This document shows, in pieces, positions 26,837-34,841 of a stretch of 64,000 nt of DNA (position 1 is the stretch's first letter; each line of letters opens with the position of its first letter). The notes under the pieces are model-generated. The model was not told the origin of the DNA and made no database searches. It saw only the letters and a list, made by a program, of their open reading frames with translations. The DNA is from Eubacterium sp. (GTDB taxonomy: Bacteria > Bacillota > Clostridia > Oscillospirales > Acutalibacteraceae): NCBI GenBank assembly GCA_017463985.1, contig JAFUEH010000001.1, forward strand, positions 51,933 through 115,932. The letters run 5' to 3'. Made by a program: the position numbers and the translations under genes.

Positions 26837-28209
26837 TCACCCTCCGTTACTTCTTTTAAATGTATTGCCTCGTCCGTCGGCACAGCAGCCTCGCCGCTGA
26901 AGCGGATTAGCGACAGCCCCTCGACAGCCTCGGCGTCCACCGCGTGGCCGTAGCTGTCGCACAGCGTGCCCCAGGCGGTTTTTGTTTTTTCGATCGTAAT
27001 ATGCTTCGCGTAGCGAATAAAGAACGCCGCATTTTGATGCTGCTCCACACCCCATTCAAGGCACGGCCGCAGATCGTACAGACCGCACGGCCACTTAGAG
27101 GTTTTCCCTACCGTGATACGGCAGCTGTCAAAGGTAACGTCCTCAATGAGGTTCTGCGCATTACCGTGCAGCAGCACACCGTTTTCGCCGTTCGCCGTCA
27201 CGTTGAAAAAGCGTACATGACGGATATGGCCGCTGGTCGTGTTCTCGTCGCGGTTGAAGGTCGTGAGCACGATCGGCTCCGCTGTTCCCCACCAGTCCGG
27301 ACAAAAGCGGCGTGTTTCGATCATAATATTAGAATAGCTGACATTTTCCACGTTGCCGCCGTCACGGATCTGGATCGACAGGCCGCGGTTAGAGCGGCTG
27401 ATCACGCAGTCGGACACATTGATATTGCGGAAGTCGCCCACGCCCTCCGTGCCGATTTTGATCGCCGCAGAGGTGGAGACGAGCGTACAGCCCTGAATCA
27501 GGATATTTTCACACGGGCCGTACTCACGATTACCGGCAGTGGTCTTGAGGCAGATACAGTCGTCCGCACACTCGATATGACAGCCAAGGATGCGCACATT
27601 GCGGCAGTGATCCGGATCAATACCGTCAGAGTTCGCCACATCCAGATCGTTGAGTATCCGGATACGGTCGATCAGCACGTCGTCACAGCCGGCAGGATGC
27701 AGCGTCCAGAACGGCGCGTCCTTCACCGTGAAATCCTTGAAGGTGATATGATCGCTTTTTTCGATATAGATCACCGTCGGCCGCGGATAAAAATCGCCCG
27801 TCACATAGTAGCGATCCTTGCGCTGCACAAACGCGTGGCCGTTGGCGTCGATCACACCCTCGCCGCTGACCGTACAGCCGTCCGCTTCAAAGCCGTAGAT
27901 AAAAACAAAGCTGGGCTTGCCCGTCACCGGATTGCCGATCAGCGCCGTTTTCGGGTCGTTGATGAGCTTGTTCGGGCGGATGTAGCCGTCGATATTACCG
28001 GTCGCCTTCAGCGTCGCGCCCTTTTGGATATGCAGATCCACCCCGCTGCGCAGGCGTACAGAATCGCTGTAAAACACCCTGCCGCTCGGCAGCACCACCT
28101 GACCGCCGCCGTGGCGGGCGCAGTCGTCGATCGCGTGCTGGATCGCAAAAGCGTCGTTCGTCACGCCGTCGCCCTTGGCGCCGTATTGTATGACATTATA
28201 TTCCTTCAT
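26833..28209 (-). CDS. Glycoside hydrolase family 28 (polygalacturonase-like)
   Basis: 458 aa right-handed beta-helix enzyme. The N-terminus (YNVIQYGAKGDGVTNDA) is the usual GH28/pectate-lyase-3 start. NSDGIDPD and ADDCICLKT carry the catalytic aspartates of GH28, which hydrolyse galacturonosyl or related linkages by inversion. There is no signal peptide, so it should act on oligosaccharides taken into the cell. It leads an operon with the SecB-like and DUF6472 genes from a promoter that overlaps the divergent HGSNAT-like promoter. Exact substrate is unknown. Confidence 0.85.
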   Translation of the reverse strand: MKEYNVIQYGAKGDGVTNDAFAIQHAIDDCARHGGGQVVLPSGRVFYSDSVRLRSGVDLHIQKGATLKATGNIDGYIRPNKLINDPKTALIGNPVTGKPSFVFIYGFEADGCTVSGEGVIDANGHAFVQRKDRYYVTGDFYPRPTVIYIEKSDHITFKDFTVKDAPFWTLHPAGCDDVLIDRIRILNDLDVANSDGIDPDHCRNVRILGCHIECADDCICLKTTAGNREYGPCENILIQGCTLVSTSAAIKIGTEGVGDFRNINVSDCVISRSNRGLSIQIRDGGNVENVSYSNIMIETRRFCPDWWGTAEPIVLTTFNRDENTTSGHIRHVRFFNVTANGENGVLLHGNAQNLIEDVTFDSCRITVGKTSKWPCGLYDLRPCLEWGVEQHQNAAFFIRYAKHITIEKTKTAWGTLCDSYGHAVDAEAVEGLSLIRFSGEAAVPTDEAIHLKEVTEGE

Positions 28210-28239
28210 GCCGTGTACCGTCCTTTCGCTTTCGGTAAT

Positions 28240-28290
28240 ACTATACCATATAATTTTTTTATTTACAATCCTTTTAAAATGCGCTATGAT
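28240..28290. promoter_or_regulatory. Overlapping divergent promoters (GH28 and HGSNAT-like genes)
   Basis: Minus strand: TTGTAA (28268-28263), 17 bp, TATAGT (28245-28240), for GH28. Plus strand: TTTACA (28262-28267), 17 bp, TATGAT (28285-28290), for the membrane protein. The two -35 elements occupy the same bases, so the promoters should compete for polymerase. Confidence 0.65.
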
Positions 28291-28319
28291 AAAACTATTA
28301 CCAAACGGAGGTGACGCCG

Positions 28320-29099
28320 GTGAAAAAGGAGACCAAACGCATTGAGCTGCTGGATGAGCTGCGCGGCTTTGCCATCCTTGCCATGATCGTCCACCACTTT
28401 TTTCTCGATCTCGGATTTGTGTTAGGGCTGGACATCGGGTATGAGATCTTTGACCGGCTCTGTGTGCTGCAGCCGCTGTTTTGGAGCATTTTTATTATCA
28501 TTTCCGGTATCTGCTCACGCCTGTCGCGCAATACGGTGAAGCGCGGCGCGGTGGTGCTCGGCGCAGGACTGGCCGTAACGCTGGTCACCGCTGTGATCAT
28601 GCCGCGGCTTGGGATCACCGGCGCAGAGATCTATTTTGGGATTCTTTCCTGCCTCGGGTGCTGCATGATCCTAACCGGACTGCTGCTGCCGCTGATCAGG
28701 AAGATACCGCCCGTTGCCGGCATGCTCGGCTGTGCCGCGCTCTTTGCGCTCACCTACAGCGTCAGCGCGCATTCCCTGCTGTTCGGCGCCATTCCGCTGC
28801 CGGAGGCACTGTACCGCACCAATGTACTGATGCCGCTCGGCTTTTACAACAGCAGCTTTCAGAGCGCCGATTATTTTTCATTGCTGCCTTGGCTCTTTAT
28901 GTTTTTGTTCGGCGCCTTTCTCGGGCAATATGCGGCGGACGGCGTCTTTCCGGCATGGACGTATAAGCGGCGCGTCAAATTTTTTGCCTTCATCGGGCGC
29001 AACAGCCTGTGGGTCTATCTCGGTCACCAGCCGGTGATCTATGCCCTGCTGTACGCCTTTATGGGACTCCTGAAGCTCTATGTTTACTTAACCGTATAA
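28320..29099 (+). CDS. HGSNAT-like (DUF1624) membrane protein
   Basis: 259 aa from the GTG at 28320; GGAGGTG ends 6 bp before it, and the GTG at 28311 lies inside that site. The N-terminus RIELLDELRGFAILAMIVHHF is typical of the heparan-alpha-glucosaminide N-acetyltransferase/DUF1624 family, multi-helix membrane proteins thought to move acyl groups across the membrane. About seven helices follow and GHQPVIYAL near the C-terminus is also family-like. Acceptor sugar or polymer is unknown. It is divergent from GH28, so a role in handling a related glycan is possible. Confidence 0.8.
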   Translation: MKKETKRIELLDELRGFAILAMIVHHFFLDLGFVLGLDIGYEIFDRLCVLQPLFWSIFIIISGICSRLSRNTVKRGAVVLGAGLAVTLVTAVIMPRLGITGAEIYFGILSCLGCCMILTGLLLPLIRKIPPVAGMLGCAALFALTYSVSAHSLLFGAIPLPEALYRTNVLMPLGFYNSSFQSADYFSLLPWLFMFLFGAFLGQYAADGVFPAWTYKRRVKFFAFIGRNSLWVYLGHQPVIYALLYAFMGLLKLYVYLTV

Positions 29100-29103
29100 A
29101 CGC

Positions 29104-29145
29104 AGAAAGTGCTGACCAAAACAATTGGTCAGCACTTTCTGTTAG
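29104..29145 (+). terminator. Terminator after HGSNAT-like gene
   Basis: Perfect 16-bp stem (AGAAAGTGCTGACCAA, loop AACAA) followed by GTTAG; the T-run is within the right arm and short, so efficiency is uncertain. Confidence 0.7.
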
Positions 29146-29259
29146 GAGAGAAAATAATGAAAAATCTAAAGTATGGAAGGGTTATCTCCCTTCGTTGACT
29201 AAAGAATACCTCTCCTTTATTAAATCAACATTAAACGAATATAAAGTTTTGAAAAATTT

Positions 29260-30282
29260 TTATCGTCTTTGATAGCGAACGCTATAGCGGTCGAGCAGCT
29301 GCTTGATCTGGTTGAATTCCGGAATCGTGAAGCCCGGATCAAGCTGATACTTATTGCAATACTCGATGTAAAGGAAACGGCTGAAGGTGTCGTCACTGAG
29401 CTGCTGAAGCTGTAGCAGCTGTTGAAGATTTGCTTTTTCAACAGCTTGATGGTTATTGCCGCTGCTAACGGTTTGTTTTTCTTTGGCTATCTCGCTCTTT
29501 AGCTGACTGAGCGATAAACGACCTTTTTGGTTTTGATATTTGATATCAACGATTCCACCAAATATACCAAGTAAAATTGCACCTAAGCTGATTATGCCAC
29601 CCGAATCGTTGAAAATTTCATACATCGCATAAGTCCCGATCAAAGCGAGCAAACACAGCGCTACTATTAAATGGGTAATTTGTTTGATTTTCTCTTTTTT
29701 TAATTTTTTTAATCGGTTCTCCGCGGTGGAAATCGCATTGGCAAAATCGGCAATATTCGCTCTTGTTTTGTCGACGGTTTCCCCCAGCGAACATCTTACT
29801 GCAGTCGTATCATGCTGTGCCAAGATATAAAGATAGCCCTTATAAGCATCCTCCATTTTCGCCAGTTCGTTTCTGTCGGTACAGAGCTTGGTAATATAGG
29901 AATAACAGCTGTTGATCCTGTTGGTATCCACACCCGTTAAGGCCGTGAAATCATGCGTATGCGCACGGATAAAGCCCCACCAGCCCTGGTAGGCCTCCGG
30001 ATAGCTTTTTGTGCACTTGGTATACGTTTCCAGCGCTAAGCTGTAATTTTTGATACGCAGAGAGGTCTCACCGTTTTGGAGCAGCTTCTCCAGCGAGTCG
30101 GTGCTGTGGATATTCACCGTCGCGCCTTCACCGATATGGTAACCGTTCGTGATGTTGTAATTGTGGATAGCTTTTTCTACGATGAACGCAGAGCCGCAGT
30201 ATTCACAGATCGCAGCCTCCTTGCTGTTATCCACCTGTAAAACCTGGCCGCAATTTGGGCATTTTGCATCAAGCAGCGGCAT
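29260..30282 (-). CDS. Zinc-ribbon, TPR-like membrane protein
   Basis: 340 aa from the ATG at 30282 (AGGAGA upstream; the ATG five codons earlier overlaps that site). The N-terminus has a zinc ribbon, CPNCGQ (about 8-13) and CEYCGS (about 26-31). A helical region with TPR-like spacing follows (GETSLRIKNYSLALETYTKC). Two membrane helices lie around 205-250, then a coiled coil (LSQLKSEIAKEKQTVSS) and a C-terminal helical tail. This layout is common in uncharacterised Firmicute proteins that may sense or scaffold at the membrane. Function unknown. Confidence 0.7.
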   Translation of the reverse strand: MPLLDAKCPNCGQVLQVDNSKEAAICEYCGSAFIVEKAIHNYNITNGYHIGEGATVNIHSTDSLEKLLQNGETSLRIKNYSLALETYTKCTKSYPEAYQGWWGFIRAHTHDFTALTGVDTNRINSCYSYITKLCTDRNELAKMEDAYKGYLYILAQHDTTAVRCSLGETVDKTRANIADFANAISTAENRLKKLKKEKIKQITHLIVALCLLALIGTYAMYEIFNDSGGIISLGAILLGIFGGIVDIKYQNQKGRLSLSQLKSEIAKEKQTVSSGNNHQAVEKANLQQLLQLQQLSDDTFSRFLYIEYCNKYQLDPGFTIPEFNQIKQLLDRYSVRYQRR

Positions 30283-30360
30283 ATTGTTTCTCCTCATTTT
30301 ATTGGTCTACACTGTTGCTATCGCTGCGGTTCCGCCATTGTCGGACGGAACCGAAAAATT

Positions 30361-31824
30361 TTATGACTGATGCACCTCGCAGGTCACGCGCACGCCGATC
30401 TTTTTCAGCGTACCGGCGTCTACCTCCGTTAAGATAACAGTGGAGTGCATTTCGGCATTATTCAGGTTTTTCAGCTGCGCCATTGCCTTCGCGGCATTTT
30501 CGTCCGTCACGGCAGAGATCGACAGCGCGATCAGCGTTTCGTCGGTATGCAGGCGCGGATTTTTGCTGCCGAGATAGCCGAGCTTCAGCTGCTGCACCGG
30601 CTTAATGACCTCCGGATTGATCAGCAGGATGTCATCGTCAATACCGGCAAGATATTTCAGCGCGTTGAGCAGCATCGCGGAGGAACAGCCCAGCAGGTCG
30701 GTCGTTCTGCCGGTAATGATGGCGCCGTCCGGCAGCTCCATCGCCGCAGCCGGCTCACCCGTGCGCGCCGCTAATTCTCTGGCGGCAGGGACGCACGCTC
30801 TGTCCGTCACGCTGATATTCGCCTGATTCATCAGCAGCTCGAGCTTATACAGCTCGTCGCTCCGGCGTTCATCGGCGGCGGCAGCACAATACGCCGTAAA
30901 GTAGCGGCGAATAATTTCCTGATAAGACGCTTCGCGGCACGCCTCGTCGTCAACAATACAGTTACCGGCCATGTTCACGCCCATATCGGTAGGCGATTTA
31001 TAGGGACACTCGCCGTAGATCCGGTCAAAGGTCGCCTTCAGTACCGGAAAGATCTCCACGTCACGGTTATAGTTAACGGTGGTTTTGCCGTAAGCCTCCA
31101 GATGCCACGGGTCGATCATGTTCACATCGTTGAGGTCGGCGGTAGCGGCCTCATAAGCGATATTGACCGGATGCTTGAGCGGAATATTCCAGATCGGGAA
31201 GGTCTCAAACTTGGCGTAGCCGGCCTTGATGCCGCGCTTGTTTTCATGGTAAAGCTGTGACAGACAGGTGGCCATCTTGCCGCTGCCGGGACCGGGGGCG
31301 GTAATCACCACCAGCTGGCGGCTGGTCCGGATGTAATCGTTACGGCCGTAACCATCGTCGCTGACGATCTTCGTAATATTCGACGGATAGCCGTCGATCA
31401 CGTAATGATGATACACCGGATAGCCCATCTTCTTCAGGCGCTCCTCAAAGTGATTCACCTTTTCGCTGGGCGCATACTTGGTGAGCACGACGCTGCCGAC
31501 CATCAGCCCGATACCGGTGAACTCACCGATCAGGCGCACCACGTCGTCGTCATAGGTGATGCCGAGATCGCCGCGCAGCTTTGCCTTCTCAATATCCTGC
31601 GCGCTGATGACGATCACGATCTCCGCCTCGTCCTTCAGCTGCAGCAGCATCTGCAGCTTGCTGTCCGGCTGAAAGCCCGGCAGCACACGGGAGGCATGGT
31701 AATCGTCAAACAGCTTGCCGCCGAATTCCAGATACAGCTTGCCGCCGAATTCGCTGATACGCTCGCGGATGCGTTCGCTCTGCATGGATAGATATTTGTT
31801 GTTATCAAAACCTATTTTATACAT
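30361..31824 (-). CDS. DUF1846 family protein
   Basis: 487 aa from the ATG at 31824 (AGAGGA 8 bp upstream); an upstream in-frame TTG is less likely. It matches the DUF1846 family in length and in motifs such as YKIGFDNNKYL at the start, APGPGSGKMATCLSQLYHE (a P-loop-like GPGSGK) and DMGVNMAGNCI. Structures of this family are known but no activity is settled; the GPGSGK loop suggests phosphate or nucleotide binding. Monocistronic on the minus strand. Confidence 0.88.
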   Translation of the reverse strand: MYKIGFDNNKYLSMQSERIRERISEFGGKLYLEFGGKLFDDYHASRVLPGFQPDSKLQMLLQLKDEAEIVIVISAQDIEKAKLRGDLGITYDDDVVRLIGEFTGIGLMVGSVVLTKYAPSEKVNHFEERLKKMGYPVYHHYVIDGYPSNITKIVSDDGYGRNDYIRTSRQLVVITAPGPGSGKMATCLSQLYHENKRGIKAGYAKFETFPIWNIPLKHPVNIAYEAATADLNDVNMIDPWHLEAYGKTTVNYNRDVEIFPVLKATFDRIYGECPYKSPTDMGVNMAGNCIVDDEACREASYQEIIRRYFTAYCAAAADERRSDELYKLELLMNQANISVTDRACVPAARELAARTGEPAAAMELPDGAIITGRTTDLLGCSSAMLLNALKYLAGIDDDILLINPEVIKPVQQLKLGYLGSKNPRLHTDETLIALSISAVTDENAAKAMAQLKNLNNAEMHSTVILTEVDAGTLKKIGVRVTCEVHQS

Positions 31825-31907
31825 ACCGTCGTCCTCTTTCACAAAATTCAATCAATATTGTATCATTTATACCATTTTTTTGCAACGATTAATACGAAAA
31901 AGTTTTC

Positions 31908-31936
31908 TTGACATTATAAGGGGATTATGTTAGTAT
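31908..31936 (+). promoter_or_regulatory. Sigma-A promoter of the DUF1858 gene
   Basis: TTGACA (31908-31913), 17-bp spacer, TAGTAT (31931-31936), 63 bp before the ATG. Confidence 0.75.
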
Positions 31937-31999
31937 AGCAAATTGGTAGGAATTGTTCTTCTACCTAAGCAGCTTCAAACCTTAAAGGAGGAAATAAAT

Positions 32000-32212
32000 A
32001 TGGAAATCACAAAGCAGACCACCATGGGCGATATGCTGGCTTATGACAGAGGCATTGCGCTGGTACTGATGCAGTCCGGTATGCACTGCGTAGGCTGTCC
32101 TGCTTCCATTGGCGAAAGCCTGGAGGAGGCATGCATGGTACACGGCATCGACAGCGACGTAGTCTTAAAGCAAATTCAGGATTACCTGGCTGAAAATCAC
32201 ACCGAAGCATAA
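32000..32212 (+). CDS. DUF1858 redox-disulfide protein
   Basis: 70 aa from ATG 32000 with AAGGAGG. It carries the CxxC motif of the DUF1858 (hybrid-cluster-protein-associated redox disulfide) family in MHCVGCPAS, with the family's N-terminal TMGDML helix. The two cysteines could cycle between dithiol and disulfide or bind a cluster. Monocistronic between its own consensus promoter and terminator, which implies a stand-alone redox role. Confidence 0.88.
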   Translation: MEITKQTTMGDMLAYDRGIALVLMQSGMHCVGCPASIGESLEEACMVHGIDSDVVLKQIQDYLAENHTEA

Positions 32213-32230
32213 AGGCATTCACAACAAAGC

Positions 32231-32260
32231 AAAAACGGTTCCTACACAGGAACCGTTTTT
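32231..32260 (+). terminator. Terminator after DUF1858 gene
   Basis: Perfect 12-bp stem (AAAAACGGTTCC, loop TACACA) ending in TTTTT. The A-run on the left gives it bidirectional potential for the convergent GH3 gene. Confidence 0.85.
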
Positions 32261-32285
32261 ATGATAGATATGATGAAAATCGAAA

Positions 32286-34706
32286 TTATGATAACCGCAG
32301 GATCATGTTCAGGACGTTCATCGCACTGCGCTGCAGCTCGCCGAGGGTAATTCCCTGCGGCGCTTTTTTATAATAGGAAGCCAGCAGCGTACCGTCCGGC
32401 CTGCCGTTATTCAAACGCTTTGCGCCGGGCATCAGCACGTCCACCTGGGCGCGCACACGGTAGGCCTGGTCGCGCAGACACGGAAATTCCGGACTCTGCG
32501 ACGGCTTCATCCACCAGTCGGTCATCACATTGCCCTGATACCCCCACTCACCGCGCAGGATCGTGGTACACAGATCGTAATGATAATGTCCCCACACGCC
32601 GTTGATCTTGTTATAGGAGGTCATGATATTTTTCGGTGCGGCTTCCTTCACGCAGATTTCAAAGCCCTTCAGATAGATCTCACGCAGGGCACGCTCGCTC
32701 ATGCGTGAATCACATACATTGCGGCGGTACTCCTGTGAATTACAGGCAAAGTGCTTCGGACAGGCCGACGCGCCGCCGCTCTGAATGCCGCGCACATAAG
32801 CCGCCGCCAGCTTGCCGGTCAGGTACGGATCTTCGCTGAAATATTCAAAATTTCGTCCGCACAGCGGATTGCGGTGAATGTTCATGCCCGGCGCCAGCAG
32901 CACATTCGTGCCTTTTTCCTGCATCTCTGCCGCCAGCGCGGTGCAGAGCGTCTCCACCAGTTCCGTATTAAAGCTGCAGGCCAGCAGCGTACCGCTCGGC
33001 AGTAAGGAACAGGAGGCCTGCAGGCGAATACCGGAAGGCCCGTCCGTTGTGATCACCGGCGGCACGCCCTTTTCGCGCAGCGACGGCAGCACGCCGCCCA
33101 GTGCGCCGGCATTGCCTTTTGCGCCGAGCGCGCTGTCCATATTGTAATCGCCGCGCGTGATCGCCTCCAGCTCGTCTAAGCTGAGCTGTGCGGTGAACTG
33201 CGCCAAGCTCGCCTTACCGGCCTTGACGTCGCTCAGCTGAATGCCGCGGTCGCCTGTCAGCGGTAACGCCGGCGGCAGACGGTTGATGATCCGCGTCGCT
33301 AAGTCATATTTTTGCGCCTGTGCATTTTTGATCTTTTCCACGCGCTTGCCGCTCTCCTCACGCGCACAGAGGATCTCCAGGGACTGCGGCGGCGCGGCAG
33401 CCTGACGCAGCTGCGCTGTCACCACGGTGTCCGCCTGATAATAGGAGAACACCGGCGCCGCGCGGCGCACATCCTGTCCGAGATAAAAGCGGTATTCCCC
33501 CTGCTCTGCCACGTAAGCATACGCATGACCTGTTGCGCCGCAGTCATCATACGACGCCAGCTGTGCAAAATCGACGTGCAGCGTGATCTGCTGCGTCTTC
33601 CCCGGTGACAACGTGCGCGTTTTAGCAAAGGCAACCAGCCCGCGCGAGGGATTGCCCAGCTTGCCGCACGGCTTTTCCAAATACAGCTGTATCACCTCTT
33701 TGGCGTCACAGGCACCGGTGTTTTTGACGCTGACCGTAAAGGCGAAGCCGGTGTCGGTTGCCCGTGCCTTGAGACAGCGGTGCTTAAAATCGCTGTAGGA
33801 CAAACCGTAGCCAAACGGGTACAGCACCCGTTCCGGCGCAAAGGTCTCGAAATAGCGGTAGCCGACGTAGATATCCTCAAAGTAATCGTTATATTGCTTG
33901 CCGCCGAAGTGACTGCTCGACGGATAATCCTCATAGCGCTTGGCGATCGTGTCCGACAGCCTGCCGCTCGGAGAGACCCGACCGCTCAGCAGATCCGCGA
34001 CAGCATTGCCGCTCTCCATACCGCCCTGCCATACGATCATCAGCGCGTTGATGTCAAACGCCTGCAGCGCAGAAAAATCCATCACGCCGCCGATATTCAT
34101 CAGCACAACAACTCGGTTGAAGGCGGCTGTCACGCGGCGGAGCAGCACCAGCTCCTCCGGATGGAGATAATAGCTTTCCTCGGTCAGGGCGTTGTCACGG
34201 TCCTCACCGGCTGCCCTGCCAACCGTCACGATCGCCACCTCGCTCTCCGCAGCCGCCTGCTGCAGCAGCTCGTCGCTGAGCGGCATTTCCGGATAGCGCA
34301 GCGGCCAGTGCGCCCAATAGCCGTGGTTGATCGGGTTTTCCTGTCGCCATGCCTCATAAGCCGACGCGACCGTTTCGTTCAGCGTCAGCGTTTCGCACTG
34401 ACGGATACCGTCCGCCAGGCTGACCGTGTATGGGCGGTTCACATCGCCGCCCGAACCATAGCCAACGTAAAAGTAATCGTAGCAAACACGCGACAATAGC
34501 GCCACCCCCGTACCCTGCGGCAGCGGCAGTACGCCGTCATTTTCGAGCAGCACCGCGCCCTCGGCGGCCGCCGCGCGCAGCTTTTCCGGCATACCGGGCG
34601 TGACGGTTTTCGGCACGCCTGCTCTGTTCGTTTCAGCCTGTGCCAGTGTGCTCGCCAGGCTCACGGCCTTGGTCACGGTACGGTTCCATTCTTCCTTGAT
34701 GCTCAT
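32286..34706 (-). CDS. Glycoside hydrolase family 3 beta-glucosidase, inverted domain order
   Basis: 806 aa. The catalytic TIM barrel is C-terminal: DGPSGIRL (about 560), the APGMNIHRNP and GRNFEYFSEDP motifs, ACPKHFACN and the nucleophile aspartate in VMTDWW near 760. The alpha/beta sandwich domain that normally follows is N-terminal (AAAEGAVLLENDGVLPLP, about 47-64), then an FnIII-like domain (about 300-420). Such inverted GH3 enzymes are known from rumen bacteria such as Ruminococcus albus. It likely removes beta-linked glucose or xylose from oligosaccharides inside the cell, as no signal peptide is seen. Confidence 0.88.
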   Translation of the reverse strand: MSIKEEWNRTVTKAVSLASTLAQAETNRAGVPKTVTPGMPEKLRAAAAEGAVLLENDGVLPLPQGTGVALLSRVCYDYFYVGYGSGGDVNRPYTVSLADGIRQCETLTLNETVASAYEAWRQENPINHGYWAHWPLRYPEMPLSDELLQQAAAESEVAIVTVGRAAGEDRDNALTEESYYLHPEELVLLRRVTAAFNRVVVLMNIGGVMDFSALQAFDINALMIVWQGGMESGNAVADLLSGRVSPSGRLSDTIAKRYEDYPSSSHFGGKQYNDYFEDIYVGYRYFETFAPERVLYPFGYGLSYSDFKHRCLKARATDTGFAFTVSVKNTGACDAKEVIQLYLEKPCGKLGNPSRGLVAFAKTRTLSPGKTQQITLHVDFAQLASYDDCGATGHAYAYVAEQGEYRFYLGQDVRRAAPVFSYYQADTVVTAQLRQAAAPPQSLEILCAREESGKRVEKIKNAQAQKYDLATRIINRLPPALPLTGDRGIQLSDVKAGKASLAQFTAQLSLDELEAITRGDYNMDSALGAKGNAGALGGVLPSLREKGVPPVITTDGPSGIRLQASCSLLPSGTLLACSFNTELVETLCTALAAEMQEKGTNVLLAPGMNIHRNPLCGRNFEYFSEDPYLTGKLAAAYVRGIQSGGASACPKHFACNSQEYRRNVCDSRMSERALREIYLKGFEICVKEAAPKNIMTSYNKINGVWGHYHYDLCTTILRGEWGYQGNVMTDWWMKPSQSPEFPCLRDQAYRVRAQVDVLMPGAKRLNNGRPDGTLLASYYKKAPQGITLGELQRSAMNVLNMILRLS

Positions 34707-34768
34707 TTTCTATCACCCGTCCTTATTATAACAGCTTTTCCTGTTTTTGTAAAATGTTCTTTTGGCGC

Positions 34769-34808
34769 CGTCGAATTGACAAAATCCGCAGGCACCGGTG
34801 GTTATAAT
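34769..34808 (+). promoter_or_regulatory. Spo0A-type promoter of spoIIE
   Basis: TTGACA (34776-34781) and TATAAT (34803-34808), both perfect, are separated by 21 bp instead of 17. CGTCGAA (34769-34775), one mismatch from the 0A box TGTCGAA, abuts the -35. Bacillus subtilis spoIIE and spoIIG promoters have the same long spacing and need Spo0A-P. Confidence 0.75.
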
Positions 34809-34841
34809 CGGGTTGAATCAACACAAAAAGGACAGGCTAGC

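Noticed and set aside
29158-29199. 13-codon ORF with a ribosome site after the 29104 terminator
   Set aside because: Too short, no recognisable product, and an adjacent frame is open by chance; treated as non-coding.
30330-30354. Inverted repeat GGTTCCG/CGGAACC after DUF1846
   Set aside because: No U-run follows on either strand at the right place, so it was not called a terminator.
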